Source: Chloroflexota bacterium
Lineage (GTDB): Bacteria > Chloroflexota > Anaerolineae > Anaerolineales > UBA4823
Length of the DNA: 42,870 nucleotides
Reading direction: 5' to 3'
Assembly (NCBI GenBank): GCA_020349245.1
Contig: CP070764.1
Span: forward strand, 2,378,365 to 2,421,234
In this document: one piece after another, positions 25,902-34,662 of the stretch
Layout of the letters: each line of letters begins with the position of its first letter
Position numbering within the stretch: position 1 is the first letter of the stretch
Translations under genes and position numbers: made by a program
The notes under the pieces: generated by a model
Seen by the model: only the letters and a program-made list of their open reading frames with translations
The model's database searches: none
What the model was told of the DNA's origin: nothing

Positions 25902-28058
25902 ATGACCAGAATTAATTTATTATGGAGAATCTCCATTATCTTTTTAGTCATTACAATTCTTATTCCGGAAAATGCACAGGCTCTCAAGGATGGACCTGCA
26001 ACCAGGGTCGCACCAAGAAAGACTGCCACCCTCCCTGAAGAATTCTCATTATTCGAGAGTGTTAACAGTCAGATCACCAGTGTTACTCATATCGTGTCCC
26101 CGGGAGAACAAATCCAGGACAGGATCGATATCGCCGCTCCTGGCGACATGATCTGGGTTGAAGCTGGGAACTACGAAGGAAATTTAAATTTCGGGGGTAA
26201 GGATATCACCCTGCGGAGTGTTTCTGGTCCAGATAAAACGAAGATCATCGGAGATAACGATTCAACGATTGTCATTGGTCCTGCTGGGGCCATCCTTGAT
26301 TTCACCATTACCGGTCCGCTGAATCTTTTTGGTGCAGCAGTCGAAGTCCATGGGAATGGAACACTGATCAATGGAAACATTTTTGAAAACAGTCCTCGAG
26401 AGGGTATAGGCATGCAAGTGGGGATTAAAGGGAACAGCGCCTCACCAATCATCGCAAATAACCTGTTCAGGGGCAACACCTGCGACCAGCAGAATCATTC
26501 AGGGGTGATAAGTTTTGTCAACAGCTCTTCTCCGCAAATTATTAACAATATAATCACCGACAATCACTGCCGGGCAATCTCAATGATCCTCCCCACCGGA
26601 AACCAGCCGCTGGTGGTCAACAACACAATTTATGGTAACCAATCAGGCATCGAGGTCGGCGCGTTTATCGATCCAAGCGACCAAGTTTATCGCAACAACA
26701 TCCTGTTCAATAATGGTACAGGATTGGAACTGTCAAGTCGGTCTGCAGATTATGCTCCAACCTGGGAGAATAATCTGGTCTATGGCAATGAGTTTAATTA
26801 CGTTGGGATACCGGATCAAACAGGGCTGAGAGGAAATATCTCTGCTGATCCCGTGTTCCAAGATGAAATGACCAGAGATTTCCGAGTAAAAACTGGATCG
26901 CCTGCAATTGATAATGGAACCATCGAAACCGCTCCTGCAGATGATCATGATGGTTTCCCGAGGCCCCTGGACGGGGATAACGATGGCTCGGCCTTTATCG
27001 ATATTGGTGCATTTGAAACTGGCTATTCAGCCAACAATATGGTCAATGGTTCTTTTATACCCGGGGATCAAATTACATATACCATACGGTTGACCAGCTC
27101 CATTAGGACAAGCTCTTCAATGGTTTCTGTATCTGATAGGATCAGCGCCCACGTGGAATACATCCCTGGTTCACTTACTGCAAACAACGGCGATGCAGAG
27201 GAACATGATGGCCTCATTACCTGGTCAGGGACCTTAACAGCGAATGATCCAGCTGTTATCACCTACAAAGCCACCATCGACGAAAATGCTCCCAGGGGAA
27301 TAACAATAACAAACCTTGCAGAAATTCTCTGGGATAGTGCTCGCCTGACTCGTAGAGCCAGTTTCGACATTCCCCTTGCCTACAATTTCTTGCCTTGTAT
27401 CACCCGAAACCACTGCCAGGAAAAGTATCGGGATGAATTCAACGATCCAACCAGCGGCTGGCCAATCTATAGCGATTCGGAAATGCAGTTTAACTATGTG
27501 AATGGTGAATACCAGATACTGGTTTATACATCTGACTGGTGGGCAGCTGCTTCACCTGATAACCAGGCTCAAGATTTCTTGGTCAGTGTTGATGTGCGCA
27601 ACCCAAGTGGTTCTTATGGAACATACGGAATCTTATTCGAAGTAGCAGCAGATTGGAGTCATTTTTACTCTTTCGAGGTTGACCCTGAAGGCTATTTTGT
27701 TGTCTGGCGCTATAGTGATAAAAAAGGTTGGACACTGCTGAATGTTGATTATTCACCTCATATCCACCCCTTCGGTGCAAGTAATCAACTAAAAGTCAAA
27801 CGTCAGGGAAGCTTGATCGAAGTTTACGCGAATGACCACCTGCTCAGCACTATAACCGATGGCACATACACTGGAAGGAACTATTTTGGCCTCATCGCAG
27901 TTACCTTTAACCAGCCGTATCTCTCTGTTTATTTCGACGACTTTGTCCTCAACTCAAGCTACTGCAGCGATAACACCCTGGTGAATTTTTTGAAGTCGCG
28001 AGAGGTGCGTTCACCTGATCAGCAGAGAAAGGGCTCGGATAACATGAAATATCCATAG
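25902..28058 (+). CDS. Secreted parallel beta-helix protein with DUF11 and LamG-like domains
   Basis: I chose ATG 25902 (718 aa) because GGGAGG lies upstream with proper spacing; the TTG at 25884 is not needed. A signal peptide (LLWRISIIFLVITILIPENAQA) is followed by a right-handed beta-helix (pectate-lyase/NosD-like) with coils such as GNLNFGGKDITLRSVSGPDK, ending in the choice-of-anchor motif SPAIDNG...DIGAFE near residue 370. A DUF11-like beta domain lies at about 380-500. The C-terminal region 520-700 is a concanavalin-like (LamG/DUF1080-type) domain. It is likely exported to the cell surface for glycan binding or adhesion. It follows copy C and the 95-aa ORF, and its transcript ends at the hairpin at 28115. 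Confidence 0.8.
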   Translation: MTRINLLWRISIIFLVITILIPENAQALKDGPATRVAPRKTATLPEEFSLFESVNSQITSVTHIVSPGEQIQDRIDIAAPGDMIWVEAGNYEGNLNFGGKDITLRSVSGPDKTKIIGDNDSTIVIGPAGAILDFTITGPLNLFGAAVEVHGNGTLINGNIFENSPREGIGMQVGIKGNSASPIIANNLFRGNTCDQQNHSGVISFVNSSSPQIINNIITDNHCRAISMILPTGNQPLVVNNTIYGNQSGIEVGAFIDPSDQVYRNNILFNNGTGLELSSRSADYAPTWENNLVYGNEFNYVGIPDQTGLRGNISADPVFQDEMTRDFRVKTGSPAIDNGTIETAPADDHDGFPRPLDGDNDGSAFIDIGAFETGYSANNMVNGSFIPGDQITYTIRLTSSIRTSSSMVSVSDRISAHVEYIPGSLTANNGDAEEHDGLITWSGTLTANDPAVITYKATIDENAPRGITITNLAEILWDSARLTRRASFDIPLAYNFLPCITRNHCQEKYRDEFNDPTSGWPIYSDSEMQFNYVNGEYQILVYTSDWWAAASPDNQAQDFLVSVDVRNPSGSYGTYGILFEVAADWSHFYSFEVDPEGYFVVWRYSDKKGWTLLNVDYSPHIHPFGASNQLKVKRQGSLIEVYANDHLLSTITDGTYTGRNYFGLIAVTFNQPYLSVYFDDFVLNSSYCSDNTLVNFLKSREVRSPDQQRKGSDNMKYP

Positions 28059-28114
28059 ATGCCACCTTGTAGCGCATTTTTCCCTTGAATATCCTGATCA
28101 AGAGCTCTGTTTTT

Positions 28115-28142
28115 CCGCCAATCACCCAGATTGGCGGTTTTT
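28115..28142 (+). terminator. Intrinsic terminator whose 3' arm is part of element copy D
   Basis: CCGCCAAT (28115-28122) and ATTGGCGG (28130-28137) with a 7-nt loop are followed by TTTTT. It ends the beta-helix transcript 57 bp after the stop. The 3' arm and T-run are at the same time the first half-site and spacer of element copy D. Confidence 0.8.
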
Positions 28143-28185
28143 GGCAGAAATTTGACTTGGCATGGCAGATTTTATTTGCCATAGT
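28131..28185 (+). promoter_or_regulatory. Composite promoter/operator element, copy D
   Basis: TTGGCG (28131), TTGGCAG (28141), ATGGCAG (28162) and TGCCATAGT (28177) have the same 10, 21 and 15 bp spacing. TTGGCA (28157) with a 17-bp spacer to CATAGT (28180) reads as a good sigma-70 promoter. GAATCAGGC follows as in copy B. ATG 28258 is 73 bp past the last base, further than in copies A-C. Confidence 0.75.
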
Positions 28186-28257
28186 GAATCAGGCACATCG
28201 AAGATGCGCGATCCAATCAAAAATATCTGAACCAACAAGGCAAATGGAGTAAACCTC

Positions 28258-29136
28258 ATGAATATTTTTCTTATCACAATCAAATCAAAGATAATCTGGA
28301 TCTGGGAGGTGGCGGTTCTGGTCGTTTTCCTCCTGCTTCTCTCGTCCTGCAGTTCTGCCGATGGACCTGTAGCTACAGCAACTCTGGAAATGCCAACTGC
28401 AACCATGTTGAGGCCACAGGCAACTGCCACGGTAAGACCCGCTCCTACTGCCACCCCTACCAATACGAATACCCCGGTTCCCTCAGCAACAAAAGCGCCA
28501 ACATCCACACCAACCCAAGATATCCAGGCAACTGCAGACGCTGAAGCAACTCAAATGATTGAAAGCAGCATGGATTCGATCCGCGGCGACTTGGAGATGC
28601 TCGGCTTCCCCGAGGATTCCGGAAATCTCGGTTGGGTTCAGGAAGGTTCGGAAACGATATTCGTTGAGGATTATGACTCGGGGGACTTCAAAGAATTCGC
28701 TGAAGATCTGGAAGCAGGAAATTTCATTCTCGGGACAGATGTTACCTGGGAATCTTCAAGCGGATTAGCTGGTTGCGGCCTGTTGTTCCGCTCTGAGGCG
28801 AATCTTGACCATGGTTCGCACTATGAACTCGCCTTCTTGAGATTATCTGGGCTCCCAGCGTGGAATATTATCTATATCAAAGATGGTGAATTCCAGAAAA
28901 ATGTTACCGGTGTTGTCACCGCAGCAGCCATCAACCAGGATCAGGGGGGTACAAATTCATACCTGCTCGTCGCGGAAGAAGGGAAATTTACGATCTATAT
29001 TAATGAGCAGCGAATTGGTTCCTACTTCGATTATGCACTCAGTCGAGAAACAGGTAAATTTGCCTTCACAGGCTGGCAAGAATCAGGCGAGACTAGGTGT
29101 TCATATGAAAACTCCTGGGTTTGGTTATTGGATTAA
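28258..29136 (+). CDS. Lipoprotein with C-terminal concanavalin-like domain
   Basis: The 292-residue protein has a lipoprotein signal (VLVVFLLLLSSCSSADG) and a long Thr/Pro/Ala linker (residues about 38-90). Its C-terminal beta domain contains LGTDVTWESSSGLAGCGLLF and YELAFLRLSG, followed by KFTIYINEQRIG. The fold pattern matches the C-terminal LamG/DUF1080-type domain of the protein encoded at 25902, so the two may share a ligand. GGAG stands 9 nt before ATG 28258. It is driven by element copy D and closed by a strong terminator. Likely a surface carbohydrate- or polymer-binding lipoprotein. Confidence 0.75.
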   Translation: MNIFLITIKSKIIWIWEVAVLVVFLLLLSSCSSADGPVATATLEMPTATMLRPQATATVRPAPTATPTNTNTPVPSATKAPTSTPTQDIQATADAEATQMIESSMDSIRGDLEMLGFPEDSGNLGWVQEGSETIFVEDYDSGDFKEFAEDLEAGNFILGTDVTWESSSGLAGCGLLFRSEANLDHGSHYELAFLRLSGLPAWNIIYIKDGEFQKNVTGVVTAAAINQDQGGTNSYLLVAEEGKFTIYINEQRIGSYFDYALSRETGKFAFTGWQESGETRCSYENSWVWLLD

Positions 29137-29206
29137 TTAAATAGAAATTGGAAGTTTGTTTCAATGCTTGAGAATAATCCTCCATGATTGATGAGGGGGT
29201 CAATCG

Positions 29207-29250
29207 ACCAGGTGCTGAGCGCTTATTCATCGGCACCTGGTAATTTTTTT
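29207..29250 (+). terminator. Intrinsic terminator of the lipoprotein gene 28258-29136
   Basis: A perfect 9-bp stem ACCAGGTGC (29207-29215) / GCACCTGGT (29233-29241) with a 17-nt loop is followed by AATTTTTTT. It also faces the minus-strand udg stop, so it may serve both directions. Confidence 0.85.
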
Positions 29251-29332
29251 CCCACAACATCCGGTGGAGGATCATTTAGCGAGATTATTAATCCCTGGAG
29301 AACCGCTCACGCCAAATAAAAAACTTTCGGGA

Positions 29333-30034
29333 TCACTGACCTGCTGACTGAAGATATTCACCCGCGATCTCCCAGACCTGCTCAAACATTTCCCCTGTCA
29401 ATCTACCGGTCTGTGTATTCTGTCGGCTGGGGTGATAAGAAGCGATCAACTGCGGAAAACTATCACCGAGCGAATACTGTCCACAATGTTGGAAATTAAA
29501 TGGCAAGCGCTCTCCTGTCCAACTGCGATAAATACGTAAAGTCTGATCAAATGCAATCCGCCCCAAGGCAACAATCACCTTTAGATCAGGCAGCAGCCTT
29601 ATCTCTGCTTCCAAAAAAGGCAGGCAGTTGCTGATCTCAATTGCTTTAGGTTTGTTGCCAGGGGGGACACAACGGCAAACCGCAGAAATGTACATATTGC
29701 ACAGCTGCAAGCCATCACCTCGCTTGACAGCTTGGGGTTGGTTGGAAAAACCAGCTTTGAACAAGGCAGGGTAAAGGAAATCCCCGGAACCATCTCCAGT
29801 AAACATGCGACCAGTGCGATTTGCACCATGAGCCCCTGGCGCGAGTCCTACAACAAGGATGGATGCATTCTGATCGCCGAAACCTGGCACAGGCTTGCCC
29901 CAATAATCCCACTCAAGGTATGCCCTGCGTTTTACTTTTGCTACTTCTTCCCGCCACGCAACAAGTCGGGAGCATTTTCGGCATTCAACCAATACCTGGT
30001 TCATATCCTGCCAAGATAAATTTTCATCCGTCAT
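29333..30034 (-). CDS. Uracil-DNA glycosylase, family 5 (UdgB type)
   Basis: The protein removes uracil (and some deaminated bases) from DNA. The 233-residue sequence has the early Cys pair of the iron-sulfur cluster (CRKC at residues 18-21), the motif GLAPGAHGANRTGR that marks family 5 (UDG-B) and lacks the polar Asp/Asn of other families, and further cysteines near CRCVPPGNKP and NCLPF. The substrate-binding HPS motif is in ASYHPSRQNT. The length is usual. It is the last gene of the ruvB-DUF2905-queA-udg operon, 15 bp after queA, with GAGGAG about 11 nt before the ATG. Confidence 0.9.
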   Translation of the reverse strand: MTDENLSWQDMNQVLVECRKCSRLVAWREEVAKVKRRAYLEWDYWGKPVPGFGDQNASILVVGLAPGAHGANRTGRMFTGDGSGDFLYPALFKAGFSNQPQAVKRGDGLQLCNMYISAVCRCVPPGNKPKAIEISNCLPFLEAEIRLLPDLKVIVALGRIAFDQTLRIYRSWTGERLPFNFQHCGQYSLGDSFPQLIASYHPSRQNTQTGRLTGEMFEQVWEIAGEYLQSAGQ

Positions 30035-30049
30035 CAGGATTCTCGCTCC

Positions 30050-31072
30050 TCAAAATATCAACATTGCATCACCAAATGAGTAAAAGCGGTAATTCTGCTC
30101 CTTGGCGATCTCATATGCGTTCAGGATCGTCTCACGACCGCAAAATGCACTGACCAACATGATCAAAGAGGACCGCGGCAGGTGGAAGTTGGTTATCATC
30201 GCATCTACGACCCGAAATTTATAACCTGGCAGGATAAAAAGATCTGTTGGTCCTTGAAAAGCACCGACAATCGCGTCTCCTTCCGCATACAAAGCGGCAC
30301 TTTCTAATGTGCGCACGGAAGTTGTGCCCACGGCGATAATACGTCCACCTGCGCGGCGAGTCTCATTGATCGCACGGGCTGTTTCTGGATTAAGTTCACA
30401 GAGTTCAGTATGGATAGCATGCAAGTGAGGATCCTCTTCTGTGACCGGAGCAAAGGTGTCCAAACCGACATGCAGCGTGAGGGATGCAAAACGAATACCA
30501 CCACTCTGCAGCTGGTCGATCAAACTCTGGGTGAAATGCAGCCCTGCAGTAGGAGCAGCAGCTGAACCGGGTTGACGAGCATATATCGTCTGGTAACGTT
30601 CAGGATCTTTCAGCGGTTCCTTGATATAAGGTGGTAGAGGGACATGTCCTGCAGTTGGTAGAAAAGTCTCGATCTGCTCGGTGAAGATCACTCTTCGCCG
30701 AGCTCCGCCCAATTCTTCCACCACCTCTGCAAGCGGGCCTCCATCGACCTGCAATTGTCGGCCCACCCGAAGCCCTTTACCACCCACCAGTACTTCCCAG
30801 GCTCCTGCAGCATCTTTGTGTAACAAAAGTAATTCCACCCTACCCCCTCCAGGTAGTTTATTCGCATAAAGCCGAGCGGGGATTACCTGGGTCTCGTTTA
30901 AAACCAATAAATCCCCTCTTTGTAGAAAATCTCCAATTTGATTGAAGATCAAATGTTCAATTTTTGATCCCCTGCGTTCCAGAACCATCAGCCGCGAATG
31001 GTCTCTCGGCTCGAGCGGGGTTTGGGCGATGTATGAGGTTGGCAGATGGAAATCAAAATCAGAAGTTTTCAA
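30050..31072 (-). CDS. queA: tRNA preQ1 ribosyltransferase-isomerase (S-adenosylmethionine donor)
   Basis: The enzyme transfers and isomerises the ribosyl part of SAM to preQ1 in tRNA during queuosine synthesis. The 340-residue length is normal. N-terminal SDFDFHLPTSYIAQTPLEPRD, GRVELLLL, and the C-terminal NFHLPRSSLIMLVSAFCGRE are hallmarks of QueA. The start is TTG at 31072, which gives the typical MKTSDFD beginning. A 6-bp hairpin with a 4-nt loop (31083-31098) lies 10 nt upstream, overlapping the stop of DUF2905, and may affect initiation. It is third in the ruvB operon. Confidence 0.95.
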   Translation of the reverse strand: MKTSDFDFHLPTSYIAQTPLEPRDHSRLMVLERRGSKIEHLIFNQIGDFLQRGDLLVLNETQVIPARLYANKLPGGGRVELLLLHKDAAGAWEVLVGGKGLRVGRQLQVDGGPLAEVVEELGGARRRVIFTEQIETFLPTAGHVPLPPYIKEPLKDPERYQTIYARQPGSAAAPTAGLHFTQSLIDQLQSGGIRFASLTLHVGLDTFAPVTEEDPHLHAIHTELCELNPETARAINETRRAGGRIIAVGTTSVRTLESAALYAEGDAIVGAFQGPTDLFILPGYKFRVVDAMITNFHLPRSSLIMLVSAFCGRETILNAYEIAKEQNYRFYSFGDAMLIF

Positions 31073-31094
31073 TGGTCTGCAGGTAGCGACACCG

Positions 31095-31328
31095 CTACTT
31101 ATTAATCACGCGGAGGATTATATTGAGGATCAGAGTCAAAACGATCGAGAGTATTATGGATGAGACCAGCGGGATTAGACAGGTAACAGTTCCGGATTGC
31201 AGACGGATATCCCCAGGCAGCTGGAAAAGGTTGATACCCAGGCGAGGAAAAATGTAGATCAAGCCCCCAACAATAAAGAGGGAGATTCCCGCAATCATTA
31301 GTATGCGACCCACAGGTTCTAAAGACAT
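31095..31328 (-). CDS. DUF2905 small membrane protein
   Basis: The 77-residue protein has two membrane helices (ILMIAGISLFIVGGLIYIF and VSSIILSIVLTLILNIIL) joined by a loop GINLFQLPGDIRLQSG that matches the DUF2905 family. These small proteins recur between ruvB and queA in many bacteria; their function is unknown to me. It starts 21 bp after ruvB and ends 22 bp before queA. Confidence 0.85.
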   Translation of the reverse strand: MSLEPVGRILMIAGISLFIVGGLIYIFPRLGINLFQLPGDIRLQSGTVTCLIPLVSSIILSIVLTLILNIILRVINK

Positions 31329-31349
31329 GGCTTGAAACCACCCGCTCGT

Positions 31350-32375
31350 TCACAATAATTTTGGTTGCTCTTCCCCGGGAAAGGCGACCCCCAAATGTTC
31401 ATAAGCTAACCTGGTAGCAATACGACCCTGTGAACTGCGCTCCAGAAATCCCAGTTGCAGCAAATATGGTTCAACAACATCCATGATCGTGTCCGCTTCT
31501 TCACTGATGGATGCCGCGATGGTGTTCAATCCTACTGGACCACCATTGTATTTCATGATCACGGTTTCCAAAACCTTCCGATCCATCTCGTCCAACCCCA
31601 AAGTATCCACATTCAAAAGGTCCAGGGCTTGTTCAGAGATCTCCCGGGTGATGACTCCATCGCCGCGCACCTGGGCATAATCTCTCACTCGACGAAGCAG
31701 GCGTAGAGCCACGCGCGGGGTTCCTCTACCTCGCGTGGCGATTTCGTCTACCCCCTCTGGTTCTACCTGGACCTGAAAAACGCCGGCTGCCCGTTCGACA
31801 ATGGTTTTCATAGCAGACAATTCGTAAAAATCAAGATGATAAACTGCCCCGAAGCGAGCTCTCAAGGGTGCTGTCACCAACGCTAGGCGCGTGGTGGCTC
31901 CAACCACGGTAAAACGGGGCAGCTGCAAGCGAATCGAGCGTGCAGAAGGTCCTTTCCCAATAACAATATCCAGCGCATAATCCTCCATCGCAGGATACAA
32001 AACCTCTTCCACCGACCGTCCAAGACGGTGGACTTCGTCGATAAAAAGGATATCACCTGCCCGTAAATTGGTCAGGATCGCAGCTAAATCCCCGGGACGT
32101 TCAATAGCCGGCCCGGCGCTGACCTTGATATTCACCCCCATTTCATTCGCCACGATATGGGCCAGGGTGGTTTTACCTAATCCTGGCGGCCCGTAAAAAA
32201 GCACATGATCGATCGGTTCGCTTCGCTGCTGTGCTGCTTCAATCAAGATCCCCAGATTTTCCTTTACTCGATCCTGGCCGATTAAATTAGCCAAGGATTT
32301 CGGCCGTAATGCCTGGTCGAAATTATCCTCTGGTTTCAGGTTCCGATCTACCAGCCTGTTTTCTGGGGTGCTCAT
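31350..32375 (-). CDS. ruvB: Holliday junction branch-migration helicase RuvB
   Basis: The 341-residue AAA+ ATPase drives branch migration with RuvA. Walker [15 protein letters not shown], Walker [11 protein letters not shown], sensor 1 TVVGATTR and the C-terminal winged helix ([21 protein letters not shown]) are all clear. It is first of the minus-strand operon. A TATAAT lies on the minus strand (32383-32388), separated from ATG 32375 by only 7 nt, with no Shine-Dalgarno, so the message is probably leaderless. ruvA and ruvC are not in the window. Confidence 0.96.
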   Translation of the reverse strand: MSTPENRLVDRNLKPEDNFDQALRPKSLANLIGQDRVKENLGILIEAAQQRSEPIDHVLFYGPPGLGKTTLAHIVANEMGVNIKVSAGPAIERPGDLAAILTNLRAGDILFIDEVHRLGRSVEEVLYPAMEDYALDIVIGKGPSARSIRLQLPRFTVVGATTRLALVTAPLRARFGAVYHLDFYELSAMKTIVERAAGVFQVQVEPEGVDEIATRGRGTPRVALRLLRRVRDYAQVRGDGVITREISEQALDLLNVDTLGLDEMDRKVLETVIMKYNGGPVGLNTIAASISEEADTIMDVVEPYLLQLGFLERSSQGRIATRLAYEHLGVAFPGEEQPKLL

Positions 32376-32382
32376 CTCGCTG

Positions 32383-32388
32383 ATTATA
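32383..32388 (-). promoter_or_regulatory. -10 box of ruvB (leaderless start)
   Basis: TATAAT on the minus strand ends 7 nt before ATG 32375. A transcript starting about 7 nt past the -10 would begin at the start codon. Confidence 0.45.
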
Positions 32389-32436
32389 ACCCGGATTTCA
32401 AGAGCTCATCCAGCAAACAATCTTGTCTCCGTTCCA

Positions 32437-32453
32437 GTAAGACTTAATCTTAC
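32437..32453. promoter_or_regulatory. Short palindrome upstream of ruvB
   Basis: GTAAGA-CTTAA-TCTTAC, a perfect 6-bp dyad with a 5-nt centre, lies 62 bp upstream of ruvB and in the shared region with upp. It is a possible operator (for example for a DNA-damage repressor), but it does not match a consensus I can name. Confidence 0.25.
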
Positions 32454-32671
32454 CTCTCCATCCTGGACATATTTTCACCTGATCTGAACCGGAGACTCCA
32501 AACCGGATTTTTACGACTATAATATTTTCCAACCATTCAACTTGGCTTCGTTCTGTCAAAAATGAGAACAGCTTTTCCAGAACAAGCCCCCATCAAGAAA
32601 TTGATCCTCTCGTTTAAAATTACCCGGAATTCAGCCAATAAGCCACTTCTATTCATAAAATGAGGTTTCCG

Positions 32672-33298
32672 ATGAGTAATGTCTTTCCATCCCCCCACCC
32701 GCTTGTTGCCCACAAATTAGCGATATTAAGAAGAAAGGATACCGATCCGCAGCATTTCCGCGAGCTGATTCGCGAGATCGCTGCCTTGCTGACATACGAA
32801 GCTACTGCTGATCTAAGCACCAAACCCATCTCGGTTGAAACACCTCTCGCAGTCGCCCCAGGCCTGGAACTCCAGGAACACATCGGTTTAGTTCCAATTC
32901 TGCGCGCAGGCTTGGGCATGGTAGAGGGGGTCTGGGAGCTGATGCCGAATGCACAGGTATGGCATATCGGCTTATACCGGGATGAACGCACCTTAAAACC
33001 TGTGGAATATTACAATAAGTTGCCAATTGAGCCGACAGTATCAGTTACATTGATCTTGGATCCCATGCTGGCAACTGGTGGCTCTGCCGTCGCAACGATA
33101 AACATCCTCAAACGCTGGGGCGTGAGCAAGATCAAGTTTGTCGGCATCCTGGGTGCACCGGAGGGTATAGAATTAATGCAGAAGCATCATCCAGAGGTGC
33201 CGATCCACCTGGCAGTCATTGACGAGAAATTAAATGAACATGGCTTCATCCTGCCGGGACTCGGGGATGCTGGTGACCGCCAATTTGGCACTGGCTGA
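32672..33298 (+). CDS. upp: Uracil phosphoribosyltransferase
   Basis: The enzyme joins uracil and PRPP to give UMP. I chose ATG 32672 (208 aa) because GAGG lies 8 nt upstream; ATG 32660 is also in frame. The sequence has the N-terminal [29 protein letters not shown], the PRPP-binding loop [11 protein letters not shown] and the C-terminal uracil-binding [17 protein letters not shown]. The length is normal. It forms a salvage pair with the phosphorylase at 20716. It is not joined to a transporter here. Confidence 0.96.
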   Translation: MSNVFPSPHPLVAHKLAILRRKDTDPQHFRELIREIAALLTYEATADLSTKPISVETPLAVAPGLELQEHIGLVPILRAGLGMVEGVWELMPNAQVWHIGLYRDERTLKPVEYYNKLPIEPTVSVTLILDPMLATGGSAVATINILKRWGVSKIKFVGILGAPEGIELMQKHHPEVPIHLAVIDEKLNEHGFILPGLGDAGDRQFGTG

Positions 33299-33346
33299 TT
33301 TATTGACCTCTTACCAATGAAATGTGCTCTCCTGGGAAAGCGAACC

Positions 33347-34591
33347 ATGGATGAAAGGCGGGCGATCGCGGCGATCGCCCTTGTTTTTTTTCAATTGGTA
33401 AGTTCATGTACCATCCAACCGGATGTATCACGTATGATCACGCCCTCGCCTACCCATCAGGATGATAACCAGATTTCAGGATCAGCCTCTCCATCTGCGA
33501 CCCGCACCCCGCTTCCCTCCAGTGAGACCTCCACTCTGCAACAAACAGCTGCGCTGACAGAGCCTGCTGTTCAGCCTACAGCGATGCCAGCTGCTGTTTC
33601 CCCAACTCAAACTGTTGAGGTAACTTTCGTCCCGATCATCGGTGGTGCTGACAAAGTCGCATTCATCAATCTGGATGAGATTTGGATGGCAAACCTGGAT
33701 GGGAGCCAGTTGACCCAGCTCACGGAGGATGGCTCAGTAAAATCAGCATTGCAGTGGTCTCCTGACAACCAAGGCATCGTCTACATATCCGGAACTTGCG
33801 CCAAAAAAGTTAACCTGGATACTTTGCATGTGGATAACCTGGCCTGTTTTGAGCAGGCGAAGCACCTCGATTCATTCCAATTCTCCCCGGATGGAGAGCG
33901 GGTTGCAGTGAGCCTCGATGGGCAGCTGTATGTGGTCCCATACAAGCAGGATACTTTCCAACAAGTTCAGAAAGCTGAAGATTTATTGCAGATCGCCGAT
34001 TGTCCAAGCCTGGCCCCCTATAAACACCGCCAATCCATGATTACAGTGAGCAGGACAGATTGGTCTGATGATGGCCATCGCCTGACAATCATCCGCAAGG
34101 GATATGATGTCGATCACCAGGTTGAGATGGTCCAGGTGATTGATATTGACCGCTGTGTCATGCCGCTCCCAAGGATCGATGAATTTCCAGCCACACGGTT
34201 CACCATGGATGGATATGAGAAATACCCGATTATCCAGGATTTTGCGTGGGATGGAAAAGACTTGTTCGCCTTGACCAGCTTTAAACGCAATGATGGCTTT
34301 GGTGACCTGTGGATTTACAATACTGCTGAGCACCAGGCCTTCAAGGTAAATCCAATCCAGGGCAAATGCTGTTACCGCGATCCGGTCTTCAGCCCAGATG
34401 GTGAATTCCTTGCCTTTATCTTTCGAGATGTTCAGCAAGTTCCTCTTCCAGCTGCAATAATGTACTACATCCCTTATGGTGCCCTGGAAACCAGCATGGT
34501 CTTTCCCGAAATACCCTTCCCGGCAGATTTTTTCAGCGAACTGAGGGCGAAACCAGAACCGATTTTGCATCCAGCTGGTGGGAGTGAATGA
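33347..34591 (+). CDS. TolB-like propeller lipoprotein
   Basis: ATG 33347 gives a lipoprotein signal (IAAIALVFFQLVSSCTIQP, lipobox VSSC), better than the in-frame start 30 nt earlier. A long Ser/Thr/Pro-rich spacer (residues 24-90) leads to a TolB/WD40-like propeller with blades such as DGSQLTQLTEDGSVKSALQWS and SPDGERVAVSLDG. A later blade (DPVFSPDGEFLAFIF) closes the fold. It is likely surface-anchored. The start region holds a 19-bp perfect palindrome (33361-33379, two overlapping GCGATCGC octamers). No function can be assigned beyond a propeller scaffold. Confidence 0.8.
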   Translation: MDERRAIAAIALVFFQLVSSCTIQPDVSRMITPSPTHQDDNQISGSASPSATRTPLPSSETSTLQQTAALTEPAVQPTAMPAAVSPTQTVEVTFVPIIGGADKVAFINLDEIWMANLDGSQLTQLTEDGSVKSALQWSPDNQGIVYISGTCAKKVNLDTLHVDNLACFEQAKHLDSFQFSPDGERVAVSLDGQLYVVPYKQDTFQQVQKAEDLLQIADCPSLAPYKHRQSMITVSRTDWSDDGHRLTIIRKGYDVDHQVEMVQVIDIDRCVMPLPRIDEFPATRFTMDGYEKYPIIQDFAWDGKDLFALTSFKRNDGFGDLWIYNTAEHQAFKVNPIQGKCCYRDPVFSPDGEFLAFIFRDVQQVPLPAAIMYYIPYGALETSMVFPEIPFPADFFSELRAKPEPILHPAGGSE

Positions 34592-34648
34592 ACTGATCAC
34601 CCTTTCCTATTCCAATTCCAATTGAGTTTTTCATGCACATTGATTCGA

Positions 34649-34654
34649 TATAAT
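34649..34654 (+). promoter_or_regulatory. -10 box of the AlkZ-related gene (near-leaderless)
   Basis: TATAAT ends 8 nt before ATG 34663, and no Shine-Dalgarno is present. The -35 is unclear: TTGAGT at 34622 is 21 bp away, longer than normal. Confidence 0.5.
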
Positions 34655-34662
34655 ACCCACCA

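Noticed and set aside
33361..33379. Two overlapping GCGATCGC octamers as a HIP1-like repeat system
   Set aside because: I noted this double site but did not see a wider pattern in the window; one site is not enough.
33983..34600. 205-aa open frame on the minus strand
   Set aside because: It lies wholly antisense to the TolB-like lipoprotein, has no recognisable motif or Shine-Dalgarno, and is a shadow frame.
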